Shown: positions 34,647 to 43,883 of the stretch, piece by piece | Layout of the letters: the number at the start of each line of letters is the position of its first letter | How positions within the stretch are numbered: the first letter of the stretch is position 1 | Assembly: GCA_041398565.1 (NCBI GenBank) | Contig: JAWKUN010000007.1 | Span: forward strand, 62,001-126,000 | Direction: 5' to 3' | Origin: DATGPD01 sp041398565 | Lineage (GTDB): Bacteria > Planctomycetota > UBA1135 > UBA2386 | Length of the DNA: 64,000 bases | Translations under genes and position numbers: made by a program | The notes under the pieces: model-generated | Told to the model about the DNA's origin: nothing | The model's input: only the letters and a program-made list of their open reading frames with translations | Databases searched by the model: none

Positions 34647-36875
34647 ATGACCACTGTCAAGGATGGCGCGAGCGGCGCGCAGCGCCAGCTGATCGTCGTC
34701 AGCAACCGCCTGCCCATCAGCTACGAGCCGGGCGGCGACGATGGGTTCGAGCTACGTGCCAGCTCCGGCGGCTTGGCCTCGGCGCTGGCCGGCCTGCCCC
34801 GGGACGACAACTTCGCCTGGGTGGGTTGGATCGGCGCACCGGCGCGCAAGTCGCACCGCGCGCGCCTCGAGCAGGCGCTGCGCGCCGACCGCCTGTTTCC
34901 GGTGTTCCTCAACGCCGATCAGGAGCGCCTCTACTACCGCAATTCCTGCAACGAGGTCCTGTGGCCGCTGCTGCACTACTTCGTCGACAAGGTGCACTTC
35001 AAGCCCGAGGCCTGGGCGGAGTACGAGCGCGTCAACCAGATGTTCGCCGACGCCGTGCTCGAGCTGTGCGAGGCGGGTCGCGACACCACGGTGTGGGTGC
35101 ACGACTTCCACCTCATGCTGCTCCCGCAGATGCTGCGGGCAGCGCGACCCGACCTGGCGATCGGCTTCTTCCTGCACATCCCCTTCCCGTCGTCGGAAGT
35201 CTACCGCCTCTTGCCGACGCGCGAGAGCGCACTCGCCGGTGTCCTCGGTGCCGACCAGATCGCCTTCCACACCAGCGACTACGCCTTGCACTTTCGGCGA
35301 GCGTGCCTGCGCGTGCTCGGCTTGCCGTCGGCACGCGACGAGATCGAATACGAGGGACGCCGTGTCGCCCTCAGCGTGCGCCCCATCGGCCCCGACGTCG
35401 AACACTTCCAGCGCAGCCTCGACGAGCCGGAGACCGCCGAGCACCTCGACGAACTGGCGCGCCGATTCGCCGGCAAGAAGCTGGTCCTCGGCGTCGAACG
35501 GCTCGACTACAGCAAGGGCGTGCCGCTCAAGCTCGACACGTTCGAGCGCTACCTGGCGCAAGACCCGACGCGAGCCAAGACCGTCACGCTGCTCCAGGTG
35601 ATCGTGCCGTCGCGGTTGATGCATCCGGACTACCAGCAGCTGAAGACGACCATCGAGCAGCGCGTGGCGCAGATCAACGGCCGCTTCGGCGAGCCAGGGG
35701 TCGTGCCCGTCGAGTACATGCACCGCAGCGTCACCCCAGCCGAGCTGGCGGCCTTGTACCGCTTCGCCGACGTGGCCATGGTGACGCCACTGCGCGACGG
35801 CATGAACCTGGTGGCGCAGGAGTACGTGCTCTGCCAACGCGACCTCAAAGGGATCCTCCTGCTGAGCGAGTTCGCCGGCGCCGCGCACATGCTGTCGGGT
35901 GCCATCCTGGTCAACCCCTTCGATCTCGACCGCACGGCGGTGGCGCTCGACGAAGCGCTGCACATGCCCGAGACCGAACGGCGCGAACGGATGAGCGCCA
36001 TGCAGCGGCGCATCGAAGGCAACGGTTGTCGCCAGTGGGCCGAGCGCTGCCTCGCCGAGGTCGAGGCAGCCGCAGCGCAGAGGCGTGCCGAGATGCAGCG
36101 GTGCGTGCTCGACGAACGCACGTTCGTGAGGATGCGCGACGAATCGACGGTTGCTCGCACGCGACACCTTTTCCTCGACTACGACGGAACGCTGCGCGAG
36201 ATCGTCAGCTCGCCATCGATGGCGCGGCCCTCCGACGCACTGCGCCAACTCCTGACCGGGCTCGCCGACGCACCGGGCACCGCCGTCCACGTCGTCACCG
36301 GTCGTGACCGCCAGACCATCGGCGAGTGGCTCGGCGACCTGCCCATCCATCTGTGTGCCGAGCATGGCTACGCGGTCCGCCATCCCGGCGGCCGCTGGCA
36401 CGTCGATGCCGCCGCCAACCTGTCGTGGATGACGCGCGTACGTCAGTTGCTGGCCCAAGTGGTCGAGGACGTTCCCCACAGCTTCGTCGAGGAGAAGACG
36501 GCGTCGATCGCCTGGCACTACCGCTTGGCCGACCTCGACTACGGTCCGTGGCGCGCGCGTGAGCTGCAGAACACGCTCGACGAGACCCTGGCCAACGAGC
36601 CTGCCGAGGTGCTGGTCGGGCGCGCCGTGATCGAGGTGCGCGCCGTCGGCGTCAACAAGGGCAACTACGCGGCATCGGTCCTCACCGCTTCGCCGGCCAC
36701 CTTCGTCCTGGCCATGGGCGACGACCGCACCGACAACGACCTCTTCCGTGCCGTGGGCGATACGGCTTGGACGATCCAGATCGGCAACCAGCGCTCGATC
36801 AACGCCAAGTTCGCCCTGCCGACCCCCGCCGCTGCCCGCGCCACCCTCGAGCAACTCCTGCACGCCTGGATGTGA
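34647..36875 (+). CDS. otsAB: bifunctional trehalose-6-phosphate synthase/phosphatase
   Basis: 742 residues. The N-terminal glycosyltransferase family 20 domain (about residues 10-480) shows VVSNRLPISYE, SSGGLASAL, WVHDFHLMLLPQ, FFLHIPFPSSEVYR, GVERLDYSKGVPLKL and TPLRDGMNLVAQEY. The C-terminal HAD phosphatase (about 500-742) shows FLDYDGTLREI, CAEHGYAVR, GVNKGNYAASVL and GDDRTDNDLF. The enzyme makes trehalose-6-phosphate from UDP-glucose and glucose-6-phosphate and dephosphorylates it to trehalose, a compatible solute. Both active sites look intact. The UDP-sugar pyrophosphorylase at 21-22 kb could supply substrate, although it is not linked. Confidence 0.96.
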   Translation: MTTVKDGASGAQRQLIVVSNRLPISYEPGGDDGFELRASSGGLASALAGLPRDDNFAWVGWIGAPARKSHRARLEQALRADRLFPVFLNADQERLYYRNSCNEVLWPLLHYFVDKVHFKPEAWAEYERVNQMFADAVLELCEAGRDTTVWVHDFHLMLLPQMLRAARPDLAIGFFLHIPFPSSEVYRLLPTRESALAGVLGADQIAFHTSDYALHFRRACLRVLGLPSARDEIEYEGRRVALSVRPIGPDVEHFQRSLDEPETAEHLDELARRFAGKKLVLGVERLDYSKGVPLKLDTFERYLAQDPTRAKTVTLLQVIVPSRLMHPDYQQLKTTIEQRVAQINGRFGEPGVVPVEYMHRSVTPAELAALYRFADVAMVTPLRDGMNLVAQEYVLCQRDLKGILLLSEFAGAAHMLSGAILVNPFDLDRTAVALDEALHMPETERRERMSAMQRRIEGNGCRQWAERCLAEVEAAAAQRRAEMQRCVLDERTFVRMRDESTVARTRHLFLDYDGTLREIVSSPSMARPSDALRQLLTGLADAPGTAVHVVTGRDRQTIGEWLGDLPIHLCAEHGYAVRHPGGRWHVDAAANLSWMTRVRQLLAQVVEDVPHSFVEEKTASIAWHYRLADLDYGPWRARELQNTLDETLANEPAEVLVGRAVIEVRAVGVNKGNYAASVLTASPATFVLAMGDDRTDNDLFRAVGDTAWTIQIGNQRSINAKFALPTPAAARATLEQLLHAWM

Positions 36876-36921
36876 TGCCGCGGCCGGGCGAAGCGCTTCT
36901 CACGGCGCTCGGCCGCGATCC

Positions 36922-38646
36922 TCATCCACCCTGCAACTGCACGAGCACCCGCTGCACGTCGATCGCCCGTGGCGCTTCCAGCACCGCGTGCGCGATCTTG
37001 CTGCACTCACCCAGGGTGAACCGCCGCAGGGCACGAAGCACAGGTGTCAGCCGTGCGGGGGCGATCGAGAACTGCTTGATGCCGACCCCGACGTAGAAGG
37101 GCACGCGCACGGGATCTGCCGCGGCCTCGCCGAACAGCAACAGCCCTTTGCGGTGCCGTCGCGTCTCCTTGGCCATGCGTGCCAGCACTTCGAACACCGC
37201 AGGGTGCAGCGACTGGTAGTACTCGCGAACTTCGGCGCTGTCGCGATCGGCTGCCAGCAAGTACGCCTGCAGATCGTCGATGGCGGCGACGACGAAGTCG
37301 GCCTCGTTGAGGAAGGCGCCGAGCACGAAGGCGGCCGCGGGCACCTCGATCATCGGCGCGATGAGCAAGCGTTCGGCGCAATCGACGCCTTGCTTGCGCA
37401 GAGTGATCCGCTCCTCGAGGATCGCCGCCTTCACCCGCTGCAGGTCGCTGAGCGCGGTGACGAAGGGCACCAAGACGCCGACGTTGTCGCGGCCCGCGGC
37501 AGCACGCAGGATGGCCCGCAGCTGCAAACGGAGGATGCCGCCGTCCTGCAGGAGTCGGCGCACTCCGCGCATGCCCAGGGCCGGATTGCGCTCGATGCGC
37601 GGCGGCTCACCACCGACCTGCACGCGCGAGCTGACGTCGAGCAGGCGGAAGTTCACCGGCGCTGCGTCGTCGGGGCGCTGCACGACCTGTCGGTAGTGGT
37701 GCGTCAGCATGTCCTCGGTGGGCAGCGCCTTTTCCGCCAAGAACAGCAGCTCGGTACGAAACAGCCCCACTCCTCGCATGCCGAAGCCGTGGGCCAGCTC
37801 GACTTCACCGAGGTTGCCACAGGATCCCAGCAGCTCGATGCGGTGCCCGTCGCGCGTGGCGTGCTCGACGTCCTCGGGCAGCGTCCGTCGCGTCGCCTTG
37901 AAGCGCTCCGCCGACGCCTCGTACTCGACGCGCACGCGCTCGTCCGGGTTCACCCGCACCTCGCCGGCGCTGCCATCGACGACCAGGAAGTCGCCGTCCC
38001 GGATCTTGGACGGAAGGTCGCGGATGCCGGTGACCGTGGGGATGCCCATCGAACGTGCCAGGATGGCGGCGTGCGACGTGATGCCGCCCTCCTCGGCGAC
38101 GATGCCCTCGACACGCTCGTTGTCGAGGTTGAACATGTCGGTCGTCGACAACGTACGGGCGGCGAGGACATAGCGCCCGCTCGGGCGCGGAGCCGCCTCC
38201 ACCTTCGGGTCGCTCTCGTCGAGGTTGCGCAGGAGACGCGTCGCGACGTCACGGAAGTCGCTGGCCCGCTGCCGCAGGGCCTCGCTCTCGGCGAGCTGCA
38301 GGATGCGCTCGTAGTCGCCGACGACGCGGTTGATCGACGCACGCAACGCCAAGCGCTCGCCCATGACGAGCTTCTCGATCGCGTTGATGAACATCGGGTC
38401 CTGCAGGTAGGCGATGTGCGTGTCGAAGATACGGAGCTCGTGGCTGCCGAGATCTCCCTGATGCTTGGCCTTGACCTCGGCCAGCTGTCCACGGCTGCGG
38501 TCGAGCGACGCTCGTAGCCGGTTGAGCTCGGTCTCGACCTGGTCCGAAGCGATCCGCGGCGCTGCCGTGCGTTCTCCGAAGCCTTGCAGCACGACGCGTC
38601 CGAGCGCCACCCCGCTGGCGACGGCCTCGCCCTGGTACACCTTCAT
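36922..38646 (-). CDS. PTS enzyme I-like protein with altered active site
   Basis: 574 residues, the normal length for phosphoenolpyruvate-protein phosphotransferase. The phosphohistidine His192 sits in EEGGITSHAAILARSMGIP. The PEP-binding barrel keeps the Arg of LFRTELLFL, the metal Glu of APMIEVPAAAF, an Asp in IDDLQAYLLAADR and the following Arg. But the catalytic Cys of the MCGE motif (Cys502 of E. coli) is Phe505 in LLFGEAAADP. The Asn of GTNDL is Asp, and the DIGGDK loop reads DVSSRV. No HPr or EII gene is adjacent. It may be a regulatory or degenerate enzyme I, or use other chemistry. The next gene upstream (DUF971) lies 227 bases away. Confidence 0.85.
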   Translation of the reverse strand: MKVYQGEAVASGVALGRVVLQGFGERTAAPRIASDQVETELNRLRASLDRSRGQLAEVKAKHQGDLGSHELRIFDTHIAYLQDPMFINAIEKLVMGERLALRASINRVVGDYERILQLAESEALRQRASDFRDVATRLLRNLDESDPKVEAAPRPSGRYVLAARTLSTTDMFNLDNERVEGIVAEEGGITSHAAILARSMGIPTVTGIRDLPSKIRDGDFLVVDGSAGEVRVNPDERVRVEYEASAERFKATRRTLPEDVEHATRDGHRIELLGSCGNLGEVELAHGFGMRGVGLFRTELLFLAEKALPTEDMLTHHYRQVVQRPDDAAPVNFRLLDVSSRVQVGGEPPRIERNPALGMRGVRRLLQDGGILRLQLRAILRAAAGRDNVGVLVPFVTALSDLQRVKAAILEERITLRKQGVDCAERLLIAPMIEVPAAAFVLGAFLNEADFVVAAIDDLQAYLLAADRDSAEVREYYQSLHPAVFEVLARMAKETRRHRKGLLLFGEAAADPVRVPFYVGVGIKQFSIAPARLTPVLRALRRFTLGECSKIAHAVLEAPRAIDVQRVLVQLQGG

Positions 38647-38873
38647 GCCCGGGCCTCAGCGCGAGCGGCACCGGTCGGTGCTGGCGGCACGGCCGTCGGC
38701 GAACGTGGGGCCGACCGTGGCCTCGGCGACCACCGGCCACGAGGCGAAGAAGACACAGCGGAGTGCAGCGGGCGCAATGGCATCGCTCGAGTGGAATCCG
38801 GTAGGAAACACTCTCCGCTGGCCGCGGTCACGGGTCGGCAGCGGAATCCGGGCTCGGAAGGTCGAAGGCACCC

Positions 38874-39278
38874 TCAGGCCTCACCGGCAGCGCGGTCGGA
38901 CAGCTGCCGCAGGAGATCCCAGCTGAAGATGCCGGTGTGGTGGCCGTCGGAGAAGGTGAAGTTCAGCGCGTAGCGGCCCACGGGTTCGACTGCCATCAAG
39001 GTCAGGGCCTCGGCGACCTGCCGCGGATCGAGCAGGGCACGTCCGGTCCACTCCTCGACGCATGCCGCACACGGGCACGCGAGGCGGAGGTCGCGGGCGC
39101 GGTAGTCGGACTCCACGCCGTCTTGCCACCGGATGCGCAAGCGGTCGGGGCCGACGAGATCGATGGCTTTGGGCTGCAAGGGCTGAGAATCCTGGCGGCG
39201 CGCGACGGAATCCGCCAGGCCTGTGTTGCGCCACGGTGCGGGACTCGCCGAGCCCGAGCCGTACCGGAGGCCCGGCAA
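38874..39278 (-). CDS. DUF971 (gamma-butyrobetaine hydroxylase N-terminal-like) protein
   Basis: The conserved part, about 100 residues, reads QPKAIDLVGPDRLRIRWQDG, then YRARDLRLACPCAACVEEWTG with three closely spaced cysteines, AVEPVGRYALNFTFSDGH and GIFSWDLLRQL. This is the DUF971 domain, found alone or fused to hydroxylases and Mrp-type proteins, with a proposed metal site. No ATG lies at a sensible place. A TTG at 39278 (134 residues) is offered as start, and a TTG near 39185 is also possible; the frame stays open further upstream but then overlaps mobA in antisense. It probably shares the intergenic promoter with mobA. Confidence 0.75.
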   Translation of the reverse strand: MPGLRYGSGSASPAPWRNTGLADSVARRQDSQPLQPKAIDLVGPDRLRIRWQDGVESDYRARDLRLACPCAACVEEWTGRALLDPRQVAEALTLMAVEPVGRYALNFTFSDGHHTGIFSWDLLRQLSDRAAGEA

Positions 39279-39374
39279 TGAAGCAGCCTGCGCCCCGGAA
39301 TCTTCGGTGAAGGGGTGGACCGATGTCGAAGATTCTCTTGTGAGTGCCCGCCCACGTCGGGAAAACACCCGCCG

Positions 39375-39977
39375 ATGATACTCGGGTCCGTGGTCCTGGC
39401 CGGTGGGCGCAGCCGTCGCATGGGACGGCCGAAGGAGAGTCTGCCCATCGGCGGCAGCACATTGCTCGGGCTGGCCGTCGAGCGTCTCCTGCTCACCACG
39501 CATCCGGTGATCGTGCTGGCGCGCGACGGCGAGCAGGATCTGCCGCCGCTGCCCATCGAATGCGAGATTGCCTACGACAGCGATGCCGGCGCCGGACCGA
39601 TGAAGGCGCTGCGCGACGCCTTGCGCCTCCACGAGGGTCAGGCCGACGCCGTGCTCGTCATCGGCTGCGACTACCCGTTCCTCGACGAGCGCGCCATCGG
39701 CTGGCTTGCCGGCGAACTCGGCGACCACGACTGCGTCGTGCCGAAGGCGCTGGGCCGTCTGCAGCCTCTGTGCGCGATCTACCGCACGCGGCTGCGCACG
39801 CGGGTCGAGGCGTTGGTGCGCGACGGCGTCGACACCATCCGCACCGTCGCCGAAGAACCCAGGGCCAGGATCCTCGACGAAGACCGCCTACGCGCCTTCG
39901 ATCCCGAGCTGCGCTTCCTACGCAACGTGAACGACCCGGCCAGCTACGAAGCCGCGGTGCGCGAACTCGGCCAGTAA
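39375..39977 (+). CDS. mobA: molybdenum cofactor guanylyltransferase
   Basis: 200 residues from the ATG at 39375. The nucleotidyltransferase signature GSVVLAGGRSRRMGRPKESL opens the protein. AYDSDAGAGPMKALRDAL, VLVIGCDYPFLDERAI, GRLQPLCAIYRTR and FLRNVNDPASYEAA follow, all at MobA positions. It attaches GMP to molybdopterin to form the dinucleotide cofactor of DMSO-reductase-type molybdoenzymes. The related CTP-dependent MocA, serving xanthine-oxidase-type enzymes such as the 27944 subunit, has a similar start, so strict specificity is not proven. It is convergent with the ELWxxDGT gene, and palindromic element E lies between their stops. Confidence 0.85.
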   Translation: MILGSVVLAGGRSRRMGRPKESLPIGGSTLLGLAVERLLLTTHPVIVLARDGEQDLPPLPIECEIAYDSDAGAGPMKALRDALRLHEGQADAVLVIGCDYPFLDERAIGWLAGELGDHDCVVPKALGRLQPLCAIYRTRLRTRVEALVRDGVDTIRTVAEEPRARILDEDRLRAFDPELRFLRNVNDPASYEAAVRELGQ

Positions 39978-39989
39978 GGAAAACCCGTA

Positions 39990-40031
39990 GCGAAGTAACA
40001 GAGAGGAGCCTGACTCCACTCTGTTACTCGC
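39990..40031. repeat. palindromic element E (REP-like) overlapping a stop codon
   Basis: gcgaagtaacagagaggagcc, a central t, then gactccactctgttactcgc. The arms pair with two mismatches and one bulge. It lies between the convergent mobA and ELWxxDGT genes, and the last three sense codons and stop (40024-40026) of the latter fall inside it. Probably also a bidirectional terminator. Confidence 0.8.
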
Positions 40032-43000
40032 CGATGCGGACGCGGAGGGCGTTGCTGAGCGTGGCGAGTCCGAAGAGGCCGCCGGCGGGGTCGGCGACGG
40101 CCCACTGCAGGTTGAAGACAGCGCCCACGAGACTGCGCTGACCGCCCAGCGGTAGGCCCAGTACGGCGTGGCCGAGGCCATCGGTCGGGATCGGCGGCAG
40201 GGGCAGGAGCGGAGGTGCCAGCAGCAGGTGGCAGTTGCCCAGGGGAACGTCGACCGCGGCGAACCCGAGGTGGAGCACAGCGATCGAGCCGGCCCGCGCC
40301 TGCTGCACGTCCACGGCGAAGGTCGTGCCGACGCGCGGCAGCGTGACCGCGCCGATCGCCGGCGAGCGCCCACCGGTCCCGGCACAGGCTGCGCCGTAGG
40401 GCTCGGCGATCGGCACGGTGTTCTCGCCCAACGCGACGCGCCACAGCTCTTCGCCGACCTGACCGTCGTCGGCGCGGAAGTAGATCTTGTCGCCGGCGAA
40501 CGCGATGCGGTCGAGGCGTGCCGCACCGACACCCGGACGGCCCACGAAGGCGGTGAGCGGCCGCGTTCCCGCCGCCGTGCCGTCGGACAGGAAGAGCTGC
40601 AGACCGTTGCTGCCGTTGTGGCCCGCGAACACCACCAGGCCCGTACTGCCGAGAGCGGTGAGACTGCCCGCCGCCACGCCGCTCGTCGCGCCGGGAGCCA
40701 GGTCGGTCACCAGCGATGCGGAGCCCTGCGAACCACGCACCACGCACAGCTCGAGGCCGTGCCTGCCGTCGTCGGCGAAGAAGAACAGGCTGTTGCCGGA
40801 TACGGTCAGCTCGCGCGGCTCCGAACCGGCGGTCCCGGCGCGCAGATCCGTGACCAACGTCGTGCCCGCGGGCGTGCCGTCGCTGCGCCAGAGCTCGACG
40901 CCGAGTCCCGGTGCGGAAGCGGCGAACAAGAGGCGGTCCCCGAGCACGCACATTCCGCGCGGAGACGAGCTGGCGCTGCCAGGGCTGACGTCGGCGAACA
41001 AGGTCACGCCCTGGCCCAGGGCGTCGGCAGCGAACAGCTCGGTGCCGACGGTCGACGCCGACGCCGCGAACACCAGCCGGCCGCCGAACGCCACCAGGCC
41101 GTAGGGATTCGCGCTGAACGCGCCAGCGGCCAAGTCGGCGACCAGATGCGTGCCGGCGGGCGAACCATCGGTGCACCACAGTTCACGCCCATGACTCCCG
41201 TCGAACGCGCTGAAGAACACGCGGCTACCGGCGTCGGTGAACTCGGCCGGGTCGGACCCACCGCTGCCGATGTCAGCGAGGAGAGTCGTGCCCGCAGCGG
41301 TACCGTCGCTCACCCACGGCTCGCGCCCGCGACTGTCGGTGGCGCCGAAGTAGAGGCGGTTGCCGACGGCACGCAGGTTGTGCGGAGACGAACCGTTGAC
41401 GCCGGCCCACACGTCCACGCCGAGCCGCGTGCCGGCAAGCGAGCCGTCGGTGACGAACAACTCGTTGGAGACGCTACTGCTGGAGGCCGCGAACCACACC
41501 TCGCCGCGAAAGGGCACGGCCTCGCCGGCAAAGCCGCGTGCGAACACGTCGAGCGGCAGGGTGCCGGCGGCGGTCCCGTCGCTGCGCCAGGCGAAGGTCC
41601 GGCTGCTGTCGTCGGTGGCCGCGAAGACGACGCTGCTGCCGAGCGCCGCCATCGGCTGTGGCGCTGCATCGCCGCGGTCCTGTGCCAGGTCGACAAGAAG
41701 CCCGCTGCCGGCAGCGCTGCCGTCGGACGCGAACAGCTCGGCGCCGATGCCCGGGAGCTGCGCGCGCAACAGCAAGCGGCCGCCGACCCAGACGAGTGCC
41801 GCCGGTTGCGACGAGAGGTTGCCGGGGTTGAGGTCGGCGAGGAGGCGCGTTCCGGCGGCCGTTCCGTCGGTGAAGAACAGCTCTTCCCCCACGTCGAGGC
41901 GCTGCGCACCGAAGGCCAACCCACCGAAAGCACAGGTCAGATCGTGCGGTGCGCTGCCGGTCGAACCGGCATAGAGGTCGAGCAGCAGACCGGTCCCGGC
42001 CGCGGTTCCGTCGGTCGAGAACAACTCGGCACCCACCACGTCGGTGGCGGCTCGGAACAGGACACGGCCGCCGGTCGCCCTGAACTCGGTGGGCGCGCTG
42101 CCGCGCGTGCCTGCCTGTAGGTCGGCGAGGGGAAAGGTCCCGACACCCGTCGCGTCCGACACCCACGGTTCCGGCCCCGTCACCCCGTCGTCGGCACGGA
42201 ACACGACCCGGTCGCCGAGAGCGCACAGCTCGGCGATGCCACCGCCGCTCGCGCCGGACCGAACATCGCGCACGAGGCGCGTCGTCGCAGCACTGCCACC
42301 GGTGACGTAGAGCTCGGCCCCCGTCGCCGCCGTGGACGCGACGAAGAAGAGGTTGCTGCCCGCCGCGGCGAGCTGCTCCGGGTTCGAGCTGCCGCTGCCG
42401 ACGACGAGGTCGGCCACCAGGCGCGTGCCGGCCGCCGTGCCATCGCTGCTCCAGAGCTCGCGGCCAGCCGCGGACGCCGACGCCGCGAAGTAGAGGCTGC
42501 CGCCGAACACGCACAGCGACGTCGGGTTCGCGCTGCTGCTCGTCCCGTCGATGTCCGCGACGAGACCCGTGCCGCCAGGCGAACCGTCGGAGCTGCACAA
42601 CTCGTTGCCGTGCGTCGAGTCGACTGCGGCGAAGAAGACGCGGCTGCCGAACGCGCACAGGCCCCTGGGATCGGCGAGCTGTTCCGACAGCAGGATCGTC
42701 CCGGTGGACGTGCCGTCGGTCCGCCACAGCCGGCGGCCGAGGCCCTTCGTGACCGCCGTGAAGTAGACGTAGGGGCCGACCGCGACCAGTTCGTCGGGAT
42801 CCGAACCGTCGGGCCCGGGGTCGACGTCCCGCAGCATCGAGGTGCCGGCGGCCGTGCCGTCCGTGCGCCACGGCTCGCGACCGTAGATGTCGGTGGCGAC
42901 GAAGATGGCCAGGTTGCCGAGCGCGGTGATCTGCTCCGGCGCGCCGCTGCGCGGACCGGACACCCGCGTGCGAACCTCGCGCGTGAGCTGTTGCGCCACG

Positions 43001-43083
43001 CCTGGCTGCGCCAGGCTCCACAGAGCCAAGCACGCAGCAGCGAGGGGGATTCGAGACGACAGTGGACAGTGATTCGGTTTCAT
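40024..43083 (-). CDS. secreted ELWxxDGT-repeat protein with shared C-terminal domain
   Basis: 1019 residues from the ATG at 43083, which precedes a signal peptide (IPLAAACLALWSLAQPGVAQ). About 17 repeats of roughly 46 residues follow, each with a core such as REPWRTDGTAAGT, RELWSSDGTAAGT, AELFSTDGTAAGT or RELWCTDGSPAGT, the ELWxxDGT repeat predicted to form beta-propeller blades. After repeat 17 come about 130 residues beginning YGAACAGTGG and ending LQWAVADPAGG and TLSNALRVRIGE, the tail shared with other exported proteins here. Likely a large surface or matrix protein. The final codons lie in palindromic element E. Confidence 0.88.
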   Translation of the reverse strand: MKPNHCPLSSRIPLAAACLALWSLAQPGVAQQLTREVRTRVSGPRSGAPEQITALGNLAIFVATDIYGREPWRTDGTAAGTSMLRDVDPGPDGSDPDELVAVGPYVYFTAVTKGLGRRLWRTDGTSTGTILLSEQLADPRGLCAFGSRVFFAAVDSTHGNELCSSDGSPGGTGLVADIDGTSSSANPTSLCVFGGSLYFAASASAAGRELWSSDGTAAGTRLVADLVVGSGSSNPEQLAAAGSNLFFVASTAATGAELYVTGGSAATTRLVRDVRSGASGGGIAELCALGDRVVFRADDGVTGPEPWVSDATGVGTFPLADLQAGTRGSAPTEFRATGGRVLFRAATDVVGAELFSTDGTAAGTGLLLDLYAGSTGSAPHDLTCAFGGLAFGAQRLDVGEELFFTDGTAAGTRLLADLNPGNLSSQPAALVWVGGRLLLRAQLPGIGAELFASDGSAAGSGLLVDLAQDRGDAAPQPMAALGSSVVFAATDDSSRTFAWRSDGTAAGTLPLDVFARGFAGEAVPFRGEVWFAASSSSVSNELFVTDGSLAGTRLGVDVWAGVNGSSPHNLRAVGNRLYFGATDSRGREPWVSDGTAAGTTLLADIGSGGSDPAEFTDAGSRVFFSAFDGSHGRELWCTDGSPAGTHLVADLAAGAFSANPYGLVAFGGRLVFAASASTVGTELFAADALGQGVTLFADVSPGSASSSPRGMCVLGDRLLFAASAPGLGVELWRSDGTPAGTTLVTDLRAGTAGSEPRELTVSGNSLFFFADDGRHGLELCVVRGSQGSASLVTDLAPGATSGVAAGSLTALGSTGLVVFAGHNGSNGLQLFLSDGTAAGTRPLTAFVGRPGVGAARLDRIAFAGDKIYFRADDGQVGEELWRVALGENTVPIAEPYGAACAGTGGRSPAIGAVTLPRVGTTFAVDVQQARAGSIAVLHLGFAAVDVPLGNCHLLLAPPLLPLPPIPTDGLGHAVLGLPLGGQRSLVGAVFNLQWAVADPAGGLFGLATLSNALRVRIGE

Positions 43084-43256
43084 GCGTTCCTGGAATCGGT
43101 CCCTGATCCAGGATGCGGCCCGCCCGCCTGTCACAGGGCGAACCGATTTTCTGCTGCACGCCGACCGTCCACGTCCTGTCGCAGCCTGTCGCCGACCGCC
43201 AGTGCCGCTCGGACGTCGCAGTCTCCACGGCGCCGCGCTGACTCGCAGCCCCTACG

Positions 43257-43583
43257 TCACAGCGTGATCACTTTCTGCGCCGCCGACATCTCGCGCACGA
43301 TGGTGTCCATGTCCGACACCTTGCCGGCGGCGACTTCGATGTCGAAGTGCTGCACGCAGGTCCCGCACGGCACGACATCGATGCCCCGCTCGGAGAGAAG
43401 GGTGAACTCGGCCAGGAGCGGCGAATCCTTGGCCAGGAGCTTGACGCCGGAGTTGAACAGCACGATGGCGTCCAGACCTTCGAGGGCCACGGCCTTGCGC
43501 AAGAAGGTGCCGAGGATCTTGCGGCCGAGCTCGGGATCCCCGTGCCCCATGTGATCCTGGTTGAGAACGACGACGGTACGCAT
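43257..43583 (-). CDS. DsrE-like protein (YedF C-terminal-like)
   Basis: 108 residues from the ATG at 43583. TVVVLNQDHMGHGDPELGRKI, FLRKAVALEGLDAIVLFNSGVKLL and VVPCGTCVQHFDI match the DsrE-like half of YedF-type proteins, which are linked to sulfur or selenium transfer. It has two cysteines in a PCGTC motif where the family usually has a conserved Cys. The TusA-like N-terminal domain of full YedF is absent. Open frame continues upstream to 43688 but without protein-like conservation. The 300 bases up to the next gene (43584-43883) hold no gene I can support. Confidence 0.8.
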   Translation of the reverse strand: MRTVVVLNQDHMGHGDPELGRKILGTFLRKAVALEGLDAIVLFNSGVKLLAKDSPLLAEFTLLSERGIDVVPCGTCVQHFDIEVAAGKVSDMDTIVREMSAAQKVITL

Positions 43584-43883
43584 GGTGTTCGGATCCTCGG
43601 CGCGGAGGGCGCCGAGCGGCGAGTAGACCACGCGCCGGGTCGCGGTTCGACGGCGGACCGTCGACTCCGCGGTCTGGCGAATCGGCACCTAGCCCAGGCC
43701 TTGCGCGACTCCCTGCACCCTCTCGCCGTCGGCCACCGGGTGCTGCCAGCCTTCCCACCTGCTCCGGCTTGGCCGGGGTCGGGGTAGCGATGAGCACCAG
43801 CTCCGGATCGGAGCTGGCCGCCCCCGGCATGCGCCCCACGTCGAGGGTCGACACCATCAGGCAGCTGACGCGGTGGGGCGAAG

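Noticed and set aside
34752..36863. 703-codon minus-strand frame
   Set aside because: Antisense of otsAB, which shows every synthase and phosphatase motif on the plus strand.
43584..43883. Short minus-strand frame beginning at 43857 (MVSTLDVGRMPG)
   Set aside because: The first 30 residues look protein-like, but the rest becomes Arg/Gly-rich and runs antisense-like into the DsrE gene in another frame; no family is recognisable.
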